The translations under genes and the position numbers were made by a program. The notes beneath the pieces were generated by a model. That model did not search any database, had not been told where the DNA came from, and was given only the letters and a program-made list of their open reading frames with translations. DNA of 64,000 bases, taken from the NCBI GenBank assembly GCA_024138025.1, contig JAMXBD010000579.1, positions 434,001-498,000 on the forward strand. The letters are read 5' to 3'. The DNA is from Combretum micranthum. Taxonomy: Eukaryota; Streptophyta; Magnoliopsida; Myrtales; Combretaceae. Positions 36,924 through 47,211 of this stretch are shown here, piece by piece; the first letter of the stretch is position 1; every line of letters starts with the position of its first letter.

Positions 36924-39900
36924 TGTAACCCATAAATTTTCACAATAGTATACCGTAGTAGAATAGAAAACGTAAATTAGTCAGTGAATTTAGAAATCGA
37001 TGAAGTCCTATGAATAGACCTATGAGTTGTGATAAACTCATTCCTAGTTGGAAAACCGGATAAAAAATTTCTCGACTGATAGATAAAAACGAGAATTTGT
37101 GTCCTGAATGATAATTCAAATATAACTAGAAATAGATTTAAAATTTCGAAACCGATAAGATACAGTTTATTTATAGAGCTTATCGGTATAAAACAATAGA
37201 TTATAAATAAAACAAACGCTAATACTGAACAATAATTATCAACTTAGAATTAAAAAGAAAATTTCGAAAGTGTGTTATAATTGTTAGGGAGTTCTAAATT
37301 TATTAGGACTTGGTTCTATTTAATCATCGAGTTTGAAAATTTAATCAGTAAATTAAAAAAAATACTAAAAATAATAATCGTGTCAAGTTTTAACTAAAAA
37401 TTTGAAAATACAAATAATTTAAAAGTGTTGTAGTAACTTAGGTAAATTTTATTTCAATAAAACGTAAATACGACAAGTATTAATATATGCGAATAATTTA
37501 TTTTCTTAATAAAAATATTTTTAATTAATAACTATTAAATACATATGTTAAGTATATATATATATATATATGTATATTAAAAGGAACATTGGATGTTTCA
37601 ATCCGTTGCACTGCTGATGTGGAAGTCTGGAACGGTGATCAACAGCAGCCGAAGTCCCAGCGCTGCAGCAGGCAAATCTCCATCGCTTGAGTGCTGCAGG
37701 ATGACCGATCAGTGAGATGTTGAGCGAGCACATTTCCACGCGCAGAGCAGGACTCCAGCGAGACAGCTCCTTCGTCGCTGCAGGAATTCCACCGAGCAGC
37801 TGAGTCATTACGCACACAAGCAACAAGTACCCACGAACAGCAGTGGAGTTCCTTGGCGCACAACCCAGCAGCAGCAGCAACAGGCCAACACACGCACAGC
37901 ATGGCCAACTAGAAAACAGAGCACATTGAAGCGAAACAGAGCACTGCAACCAGCTGATTTTTCATCCAACTTTGATCCGATTTTTCCAACGAATTTCAAC
38001 CGAAAAGGACACCCAAACCAATCCAAAAGCTACATCTATACCCCACAATTAATGTACAAGAATTACAAACCAAATGGGATAGAAAAACAACTCCGAATTT
38101 AGCTAGAAAATCATGATGCAGCAGCAAGAACATCCCCTGCTGCAGAGCCAAATTTGCTGACCAAGTTTGATTCAAATTTGAGCTTCTAAATTCAAACCAA
38201 ATTAACCCAAAAGCCAATCAAAACACTCCACATGTGAATAACATTAAATGAGGAATTTCAGCTTAGAAAAACAACCATAACCGTTCCAAATTGTTGGCCA
38301 AAAATCAAAATATTATAGCTGCAGCAGAGGAGAAATTCCACAATATACAGCAGCACACATCTCCAAATCCAACTCCGATTTTTGCAACATTCCTAGGATT
38401 AAATGAGCTGAAATTTTGACCAATTAAACACCAATAAGGAGCATTCAAATGGACACTTCATATACCAAAAAATTAATAAGAAAATCGGATCCAAAATTCG
38501 TCCAAAAATCAAGGTGAAATTGTTCCAGAAATTCCAGTTTTCACACTTCAAACTTCAACAAGTTTTGACCCGATTTTTTCACTAGTTGATCTCTTATTTT
38601 ACACACATAAATAGCATTAATTAGCTACCAAACACAGATAATTAAAGCCCTCAAAGATAGCCACTAACAATCTGTCAAAACCAAGTCAAATTTGTTTAAT
38701 GTGTTTAGTTAGAAACTCATCATCTAATCTTTGGTTTAGGTTTAATTCTTGCTTTAAGAGGAAGTTGAGCAACCTCCTTCCATCCCAATCCAAGGTAAGC
38801 TCCAAATTACAACCTATCCTTGTTAAATTTATGAATAGACCTTAGGATGGATTTTTGAGCATTTGAAGAAAGTTTTGTGGATGATATAAGCTGCAAATCC
38901 TTGGATGAATTCAAGTGAATAGATGTTTGATGTGTTAGGGATGTTTAAGATATTATTGGAAGAGAAAAAAAAAAAAACAACAACTTAGAAGTATTAGGAT
39001 CATGGTAATAGTAAATTCGGATTTAAGGATGAAGTGAACAAAACAAGACTCAAACTTCATCAAATCTAGTCTAAATGCATGTTTAAAGCTTCTAAGGCCC
39101 TATGAACATAAAGCTTGATAAAACAAACTTTACAAGCATGATTAGAAGTCCTACATTACAAGAAAAGGGTACAAACAAATTCATGAAAGTTATACATACC
39201 GAGACTCCTATAGTTATGATGGCACCTACGATATGAATGGAAGTTAAACGACATCCTCTAAAATAATTCTCAATCGAAGAAACTTAAAAGAATTGAACGA
39301 TAGATATTCCTTTTCCATAAGAAGTAATACTTTAAGAAATCGCTATAAACCATAGGAATAATACCAAATACCGATCTAGGACACTTAATCTCATAGGAAT
39401 TTAATTTTTATTTATAGATTATTGACAAGTACTTTATCTTAATAGGTAATTTCGACTCCGTCGAGGATTTCCCGGTCGATTACTACGACTGATCAGTATG
39501 AGCAGGTGAGTGACTTAGACTTGTTACATTGTTTGTGCTTGTAGTATAGTTGCATTTGAAATAATATGTATATTTAATTGATATGCATGCGGGATTGGGA
39601 TACGTGATGCGTGGTGTATGATTGCATGGCAAATTATCATAATATAAGCGATAATCCTATTGTATGATAAATATTGTATGAAATATGTTGATGATTGTCT
39701 GTAAATTGTATGATCGCCTTAAACTTGATTAACAACTGTCGGTACTATAAATGAAACGGACATGCATTGCACGATTTGCATAAACTGCATTATGTTTTTA
39801 CGAACACCTATACGTGTTAGAATTTCGGTTCTTGGTAATACTTGGTTTTTCTAGGCAATGGGCTATTAGTTCTACGCAAGTTTACCTTGTTCTGTCGGTT

Positions 39901-40660
39901 CCATGGGAACTAACTGGTAACGAAGGACGCCGCCCATGGTATCGCTGTGAAATGGCTAACACTTAGTGGAGTTTCTAAGGTACAAGACAGGAACTGAGTG
40001 TTTAAAAATCATTAACATAAAGAGATAATAATTGTGAGGATTATGGATTCCTGTGTACTTAGTTTCTCCTGGGTAGGTGATTCAGGTATCGGTTCCTTCA
40101 ACCCCGATGAGAGGGCGTAAATCTCCTTCCTGTTTGGATTCCGGTTTGTCCAAGCTTGTAATTGTTCATGTGTTTGATTGATGCATTGCATATGATTGAT
40201 AATAACTTGCTTGTTGTGATAAGTCTGGTTATTCACTGAGCCCGTGGTTATGCTCACACTCCTACAGTCCTTACAGGATGACACTTAAGCCTTGGTTGGT
40301 GGCTTCTAGGAGCTTAGAGCCGGTATGATTCTAAAGCTTGAAGAGTTTTGGAAACAGGGAAAATAGTTTCTTTATTTATATGTATTAATTGATGTTAGTG
40401 CATCAATTTTATTATCTGAGAACTTAGATAGTTTTATGGTTTGTAATAGTTATTATTCAGACTGTAGTACTTAATTATGGTATTGTGATTTTATTTACTT
40501 TCATCGTTTCTTATCACGCAACCAAAAAGATCCTGTTTTGTTAAATATACGTCACTTTCCAAAGTAGTTCTAGTATGAATATGTGTATTTGATATCGTCT
40601 GGATTATCAGGCTATATCATAATATATATATTACTACTAGGGTACTATTGGGGCGTGACA
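36924..40660 (+). repeat. chromovirus 5' LTR (3.7 kb)
   Basis: TGTAACCC … GGGGCGTGACA. Relative to the 3' LTR it lacks about 425 bp at about 38693, between 'AACCAAGTCAAATTT' and 'TTAATGTGTTTAGTTAG'. It carries a TA microsatellite at 37553-37572 and a GC-richer CAG-repeat zone at 37600-37910. The open stretches there are composition artefacts. Confidence 0.92.
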
Positions 40661-40668
40661 GATTTAGT

Positions 40669-40680
40669 TGGTATCAGAGC
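40669..40680 (+). other. chromovirus primer-binding site
   Basis: TGGTATCAGAGC, an exact plant initiator tRNA-Met site, 8 bases after the LTR end. Confidence 0.9.
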
Positions 40681-40828
40681 TGTGGTTGCAAGTATAAGAA
40701 AAAGATGAAATTAAACAAAATCATAATTAGTATACATAGTAGTAGTAATAGAATTATTTAAGATTAGTATGGGTAGATTTGGGTAGAATTAAGAACCTAA
40801 AATAAAATCTGTATGATTATTATTAGTC

Positions 40829-41836
40829 ATGCAAATTTTATTTGTGGTGCAGGTTAATCCGGCAACCTGTTATGTGAAGTGGTTGGTTTTCAGTATGCAA
40901 CCTTTAGAGACTTTAACTGATTACAGGCGAAGGTTGAGGATCTTGGTGGAAGACCTAGCATTGGCAGGCAATCCTCAAACCTTGGATCAGATTTTAAGCA
41001 AATGGAGACATGGATTGAGGCCACTCTTTAGAGATTGGTTTTTGATGGAGAAAGCACACCCGAATCCAGGTTCTGCTATTGAATTAATTTATAGGTTTGA
41101 AAGGTTTGTTGGTAGGAATGGTGGAGCAGTAGAGATAGATAATATAGCATTTGTAGTATCAATAAATTCCATGAGGCCGACTCTTCCAGATTTCAGGATA
41201 TGGGAGTATATTGGCAAAGGTTGGATATATGCTCATGATTTTAGGGATGATCATATGGGTGTACGTAGTACTGATCCATATACTGATGATGGATGATGTA
41301 TCTCAGTAATTGCAGGTTTCCTAAGGAAGTATTACAGAGTCGACCTGCTATTATACCCACAGTTGTTGAGCCTGAGTCTTGTGGTTTTTGTGATACTTTT
41401 TCTCCTAATATTCCTCAGGATACTGTATTCAGTTAGTGGACAGGAAAGGAGATCAACCAAAAGAGGAGTAGCCAGTATTGATTTGGAAGAAAATACTGAC
41501 AGGACAAAGAAGACCAGGACAGGGAGTACTGCATCAATTCCACAAGGATTAGAATTCTTGGATTTCACACATAGTACTTTTGGTCAATATAATACATGGA
41601 AGGGAACGCCACATGGAGGATGGATATGTGGTGAGGATGCAGTGTTAGTGCATGAGGGTAAACAAGCTCCAAAGACACAGGGAGTACAGCTTGATGGATC
41701 TGAGCTTAGTTTAGCTCCACCTGGACAGCATGTTGAGATCCACGAGTTGAGCAGCAGCGACTCCAGTGATCAGGAGGAGTACCCACAGTTGGATGCCCGA
41801 GATAAGGGCAAGAGACCACTTTACCCCACCCCCTAG
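40829..41836 (+). pseudogene. extra ORF before gag, capsid-like, broken
   Basis: Opens MQILFVVQVNPATCYVKWLV and has TLTDYRRRLRILVEDLALAG, LDQILSKWRHGLRPLFRDWF and IELIYRFERFVGRNGG. The order 'L..Y.....L…L…GL.P.F…' resembles the C-terminal capsid part of the element's own gag (IDEYEHEFNRLLQFAPDAYK … PHFQRRLTEFEI), so I infer a second, diverged capsid-like protein. The frame breaks at about 41290 (TGA) and returns near 41440. The second part (SGQERRSTKRGVASIDLEEN … GQHVEIHELSSSDSSDQEEY) ends with an acidic serine tail and a TAG at 41834. It has no zinc knuckle or catalytic motif. Standard chromoviruses lack such an ORF, so its role is unknown. Confidence 0.6.
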
Positions 41837-42316
41837 AGAGTTTTAGTGGAAAGAATGTTGTTTTATGTGTTGTAAATAGACTAAATATGTATGACTTATG
41901 GTGATGTTCTTTTGATGATCTAGTAGATAGATAGTTAGTGCAAATTTTGATGTTGTATATAAAGCACTAACTCTAGGAACTCTATTATGATGTGATGTAC
42001 TTAGTATTAGTGACGATAGTTTAGTGCAATTTTTGATGTTGTATATATGGCACTAATATGGAATACAAGTATGTTTGTTTTGGTGTATATATATATATAT
42101 ATGTTATCATGTGTAATGAAATGTAAGTGAAGTAGTAAAGAAAGTATGCTCATGTTAGGAAAGTATCATGTGTATTTTTAAATTATGAAAGATTTACACA
42201 TGCATGAGATACTCCATGAAAAATGCAGTAAGAAGCAAAAATAACTTGAATGAGAAATGGTTACAATAAACGAGACTTACCTTATTTAATATGCAATTTA
42301 TAGTAGAGCGCCGAGA
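41837..42316 (+). other. spacer between the extra ORF and gag
   Basis: No coding region. It contains a duplicated phrase of about 45 bp (TTTTGATGTTGTATATAAAG around 41946 and a close copy around 42033) and a TA run at 42087-42106. An AG at 42299-42303 before gag could be a splice acceptor, but this is a guess. Confidence 0.4.
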
Positions 42317-43697
42317 ATGAGAGGTGGAAGGAGAAGAACTGCAAGAGTACCAACAAATCCACCTAATGAGGAACCGGCACTACAACCTAATCGCTTGGAG
42401 ACTATTTTGCAAGCAATCAACAACAGAACACCCTAATTTTGCAAGCTTTGCAAGCTGGGCAAATACCATGTAGCACCACCTCCTGAGGCACCACCTATGC
42501 CTCGAGCTTCTACTAGGAGAAATGAGGAACGTGTTGCATCGGTTCAACCACCTGTGGAAGAACCGAGAAATCAAGAAAGACGTGTTGAATCTGCAGCTGA
42601 AGTGCAAGGACCACCTCGACATGATCATGAATTACCACCTCCACCACCTTGGAGACCACAAAGGAATTTGTTACCTGAGTTTATAAATGTAACAGGTACT
42701 TTGAGGGAATGCCGGGAAAACCGGAAGAAGCAGAAGACTGGTTGTCGCAAATTGAGCGATCATTTGACGTGTTTCAGATACCTGAAGCACTTAAGGTACC
42801 ATACGGAACCTACTTGCTGCGGTTAAGGGCAAGAATATGGTGGGATTCGAAGCAGAGAGGATTACCACATCCCATAACGTGGGAAGTTTTCAACGGGAAT
42901 TTTGAAAGAATATTTCCCGGGCAGCTTGAAAGCGAAGTATAGTACAGATCTAATGAATTTGACTCAAGGGAGTAAGACAATTGATGAATATGAACATGAA
43001 TTCAATCGGCTACTGCAATTTGCCCCTGACGCATACAAAGACAGTGATGAATTAAAAAGGCAACTTTTATGGCTGGATTAGAGCCCCATTTTCAGAGGAG
43101 GCTTACTGAATTTGAGATTATTGATTTCGCTGCTATGGTAGAAAGGCGCGAGTGATAGAACGCGCTAGAAATATGAAGTGGAAAGATATAAGAAACGGGG
43201 GCAAACTTTTGGAAAAAGGATTCATGATAATGTGGGAACGAGTACTGTTCCTAAGAAAGGGAAATTTGTTAAGCCAATTGGAAGTGTCAAAAGTGGAAAT
43301 ACCGGGAGAAGTAATGTTACCTGTTGGAAATGTAAGGGCGCTCATTATCCAAGAGATTGCCCATATCTGCAACATAAATGCTTTTATTGTGGTGAAAGTG
43401 GACATCTGCTGCCAAGTGTCCAAAAACAGGAAGTGCGACCTGCTTTATCTGTAAGAAGATAGGTCATATAGCAACTTACTGTCCTCAAAGGAATACTGGA
43501 GCAAGGATCATCACAATCTAAAGGAGTTGTTGGAGCCAGAAGTCAGAAAGAAGGCAATGCCAGTACTAACAAAAATACTGGAGCAGCCAGAATCTATGCT
43601 ATGCACGGAACTCCAGTTGATGAAGAGGAGATAGAGGAGGATGATACTGAAAACATTTGGGAGGAAGCTGATTTAGATGATACCGGACTCATTGCAG
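42317..43697 (+). pseudogene. chromovirus gag, frameshifted
   Basis: The capsid/nucleocapsid precursor that packages element RNA. The ATG at 42317 opens MRGGRRRTARVPTNPPNEEP. A Pro-rich segment (HDHELPPPPPWRPQRN) leads into MPGKPEEAEDWLSQIERSFD, then RARIWWDSKQRGLPHPITWE and LMNLTQGSKTIDEYEHEFNR, the retrotransposon gag core. CCHC-type knuckles follow: CWKCKGAHYPRDC, a second starting CFYCGESGHL, and CFICKKIGHIATYC. The acidic C-terminus (TPVDEEEIEEDDTENIWEEA) runs to LIAG and the intron donor. At least five one-base shifts break it (about 42430, 42700, 43060, 43150, 43420, 43490). Most look like lost bases rather than stop substitutions. Confidence 0.85.
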
Positions 43698-43803
43698 GTA
43701 TGTTATTATGTTTAAAGCAATAGTATGAGACACAAACACTTTAGATGCACAATTAATGCTTTTATAAGTCTTAAATAACATGTAATGTATAATTGATAAA
43801 TAG
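43698..43803 (+). other. probable spliceosomal intron at the gag/protease junction
   Basis: GCAG|GTATGT donor and AATAG|GC acceptor bound a 106-bp, AT-rich segment with several stops in all frames. Spliced, phase is kept: …DDTGLIAG joins TIQVKDHSVYALFDTGATHS. Unspliced, gag continues MLLCLKQ and stops (TAG at 43721-43723). Thus unspliced RNA would give Gag and spliced RNA Gag-Pol. Seen in sequence: splice sites, phase and stops; the regulatory role is inference. Confidence 0.65.
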
Positions 43804-44280
43804 GCACAATACAAGTGAAAGACCATTCGGTGTACGCTCTATTTGACACCGGCGCGACACATTCATTTATAGACACTGTATTAGCCAGACATTAGGTCTA
43901 ACATGTGAAGCTATGAATAAAGGTTAGATCAGTACACTGGAATGGTTATGACTCAGGAGATAGTGAAAGAATGCCCAATACAGATTGGGAATCAAGGATC
44001 AATTGTTGATCTAATTGTAGTGGATCTGCATAAATATGAAGTTATTTTGGGAATGACTTGGTTAGCTGCCACAAAAGCTAAGATCGATTGTCGTCTCAAG
44101 ATGGTATCCTTTATGAATTGTCAAGGAGAAAGAAAGGAGTACCAAGGAAAACACTTCGAGACAAAGGAGTCAAATTAACAACCATTGAAGTTGATGATGA
44201 TGGCACCGAGAAGTTGGGTGAAATTATTTTAGGAGCTGTTAATGGAGAACCAGAGAAACCGATATTCATACTATAAGAAC
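43804..44280 (+). pseudogene. chromovirus aspartic protease
   Basis: Cleaves the polyprotein. ALFDTGATHSFID has the D-T-G active site. After a shift at about 43890, MVMTQEIVKECPIQIGNQGS and YEVILGMTWLAATKAKIDC follow, the usual 'V.LGM.WL' end of the fold. A further part, TTIEVDDDGTEKLGEIILGA, links to RT. Confidence 0.85.
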
Positions 44281-45140
44281 TGTGTGCGAATATCCAGATG
44301 TATTTCCAGGAATTACCTGGTTTACCTCCACAAAGAGAAGTGGAATTTCCATTGATTTGATGCCTGGAACAGAACCAGTATCAAAAGCTCCGTATCGAAT
44401 GGCACCTGTAGAATTGAAGGAATTAAAAGTGCAATTGCAGGAATTGATGGATAAAGGATTCATCAGACCCAGTGTATCTCCATGGGGAGCCCCGGTGCTG
44501 TTTGTTAAAAAGAAGATGGTTCATTGAGACTTGTATTGATTATAGGGAATTGAACAAGGTAACCATCAAAAACAAGTATCCATTACCAGATGATGATTTG
44601 TTTGATCTACGTGGAGCAAAAATATTTTCCCGTATTGATCTCAAATCTGGATATCACCAAATTCGAATCAAGACAGAAGATATACCTAAGACTGCATTTC
44701 GAACACGGTATGGCCACTATGAATTTTTGGTTATGCCATTCGGACTGACTAATGCACCTGCGGTATTTATGGATTTGATGAATCGGATTTTTCGACCACT
44801 GTTGGATATTTGTGTGATTGTGTTTATAGATGATATATTGGTATATTCACCATCAGAGGAGCAGCATGAGGAGCATTTGAGGAATGTATTGCAGATTTTG
44901 AGGGATAATAAATTATATGCTAAATTGTCAAAGTGTGAATTTTGGCTTGAGAGCATATCTTTTCTTGGACACATCGTGTCTGGAGAAGGAATTTCAGTAG
45001 ATCCTGCAAAGGTCAAAGCCATCGTGGAATGGAAAAGACCTGAGACAGTTACTGAAATCAGAAGTTTCTTGGGTTTAGCTGGATACTATCGGAAATTTGT
45101 ACGGGATTTCTCAACAATTGCAAGACCATTAACACGTTGA
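44281..45140 (+). pseudogene. chromovirus reverse transcriptase
   Basis: Copies element RNA into [13 protein letters not shown] and [20 protein letters not shown] begin it, then [21 protein letters not shown] shift pair at about 44516-44533 breaks the frame. Afterwards [56 protein letters not shown] and [10 protein letters not shown] (active-site Asp pair) are in one frame, ending with [17 protein letters not shown] and [12 protein letters not shown]. The stop at 45138 follows a missing T. Confidence 0.92.
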
Positions 45141-45660
45141 CAAAGAAAAATGAAAATTTGAATGGAATGAAAAGCGGGAGCAAAGTTTCCAAGAATTGAA
45201 GAAGAGATTAGTGTCAGCACCAATATTGGTCTTACCCAATGATCATGACCCATATGTTATATATAGTGATGCGTCCAAAAATGGTTTGGGATGTGTATTA
45301 ATGCAGAATGGAAAAGTAATAGCATATGCTTCCAGGCAGTTGAAACCCCATGAGATGAACTACCCTACTCATGACTTGGAACTAGCTGCCATTGTTTTTG
45401 CACTCAAAATTTGGAGACACTATTTATATGGTCAAAGGTGTGAAATTTATACTGATCATAAAAGTTTGAAGTATATATTCACACAAAAAGAATTGAACAT
45501 GAGGCAACGACGATGGTTGGAGCTAATAAAGATTATGATTTGGGTATCAATTATCACCCAGGAAAAATGAACGCCGTCGCTGATGCTTTGAGTCGGAAAA
45601 ACTATGGTGAAGTAGCCTCAATGCTGACTGAGCAAAAAGAACTCATCAAGAATTTGAAAG
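45141..45660 (+). pseudogene. chromovirus RNase H
   Basis: [20 protein letters not shown] (first Asp), [20 protein letters not shown] (Glu) and [20 protein letters not shown] (Asp) are in order, then [10 protein letters not shown] lost A near 45529 shifts the frame. The next frame continues [16 protein letters not shown] sequence and 'ADALSRK'-like sequence. Confidence 0.9.
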
Positions 45661-46700
45661 GATGAGTTTAGGATTCACAATGCAAGGTTTTGAAGCTGAA
45701 CTTGGAAATCTGATTTTGGAACCCACTTTACTTCAACAGATCAAAGAAGCTCAAAAGGAAGATGTGGAATTTCAAAGGATTATCCAAGAGATATCACAAG
45801 ATAAATATAAGGATTTCCGAGTTGATGATGAAGGAATCCTTAGAATGGGCAACAGACTGTGTGTTCCCCATAAATCAGAGTTAAAGCAGAAGTTGATGCA
45901 AGAAGCACATAATTCCGGATATACTGTTCATCCTGGAGAAACGAAAACGTATCAAGAATTGAAAAGTGCATATTGGTGGAACGGGATGAAAAAGGATGTA
46001 GCGGAATTTGTGGCTAGATGTGAGATATGTCAACGGGTTAAAGCTGAACACCAAAAGCCGGGAGGATTTGAAGCCATTACCAATTCCTGAATGGAAATGG
46101 GATCAGATCTCTATGGACTTTGTATGTTCATTACCAAGACGAGTAGTGGACATGATGCTGTATGGGTTATCGTGGATAGACTTACTAAATCAGCACATTT
46201 TATACCCATCAATATGACGTATCCACTGGAAAAGCTAGCACGGATATATCTTAAAGAGATTGTTCGATTACATGGAATACCAGCTAGCATAGTATCGGAT
46301 AGAGATCCACGCTTTGTTTCAGATTTTGGAATGGTTGCAGAAAGCGTTAGGGACGCAGTTAAAGTTCAGTACCGCTTATCATCCCCAAATGGACAAACGG
46401 AAAGACTATACAGACTTTGGAAGACATGCTAAGGTCTTGTATATTGGAATTTAAAGGAAATTGGGATCAACACTTACCTTTGGTGGAATTCGCGTATAAT
46501 AACAGTTACCATTCTAGTATCGGAATGCCGCCATATGAAGCACTGTATGGTCGCAAGTGTAGATCACCATTATTTTGGGACAATTTAGAGAGAATCGCAG
46601 TTGGACCTGAAATGGTACAAGAAACAATAGATAAGGTGGCAGTGATAAAACAAAAGATGAAAGAAGCCAAGATCGACAAAAGAGTTGGGCAGATATGAAG
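45661..46700 (+). pseudogene. chromovirus integrase
   Basis: Inserts the DNA copy. The zinc domain is visible as EAHNSGYTVHPGETKTYQEL and AEFVARCEICQRVKAEHQKP (H-H-C-C). The core follows with [17 protein letters not shown] sequence (Asp), [18 protein letters not shown] (Asp) and [12 protein letters not shown] (Glu), then LPLVEFAYNNSYHSSIGMPP and EALYGRKCRSPLFWD. One-base shifts at about 46065, 46138, 46404 and 46690 split it. Confidence 0.9.
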
Positions 46701-47211
46701 AGACGGGAATTGGAATTCAAAGAAGGAGATCATGTATACCTTAAAGTGAACCCGATCAAGAGTCTTCATCGGACGAATCAAGGAAAATTAAGTCCTCGAT
46801 ATATTGGACCTTTTGAAATTTTGGATAGGGTAGGAGATTTAGCTATCGATTGGCTTTACCTCCGAATCTTCTGGTATACATAACGTGTTTCATGTATCAG
46901 TTCTGAGGAAATATGTCTCCGATCCAGATAAAGTGGTTGAGTTGGAACCAATTCCATTGAAGGAGAACTTGACATATGAGAAACAACCTGTTCGAATAAT
47001 GGACAGTAAAGTACAGACTCTTAGAAACAAGGAAATCAGATATGTTAAAGTTTTATGGGATCCCCGAACGGAAGAAATGACTTGGGAGTTGGAAGATGAA
47101 GTTCGGAAGAATTATCCTAATCTATTTGAATCATCAGGTACGTATCAAGCTTTGAGGACAAAGCTTATTTTAAGGGGGGGAGGATGTAAACCCCGGAAAT
47201 TTTCACAATAG
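46695..47211 (+). pseudogene. integrase C-terminus with chromodomain
   Basis: MKRRELEFKEGDHVYLKVNP and GKLSPRYIGPFEILDRVGDL are the GPY/F region. MFHVSVLRKYVSDPDKVVEL follows, then a chromodomain-like part YEKQPVRIMDSKVQTLRNKE, YVKVLWDPRTEEMTWELEDE and RKNYPNLFESS. In chromoviruses this domain guides integration to chromatin. The frame ends at 47211, so it overlaps the first 27 bases of the 3' LTR. Two one-base shifts lie at about 46843 and 46869. Confidence 0.88.
47172..47184 (+). other. chromovirus polypurine tract
   Basis: AAGGGGGGGAGGA directly before the 3' LTR start TGTAAACCCC. Confidence 0.85.

Noticed and set aside
37548..38217. Open frames on the minus strand of the chromovirus LTR
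   Set aside because: Cys/Ala/Leu-rich translations of CAG repeats. The other LTR copy has different frames because of indels.
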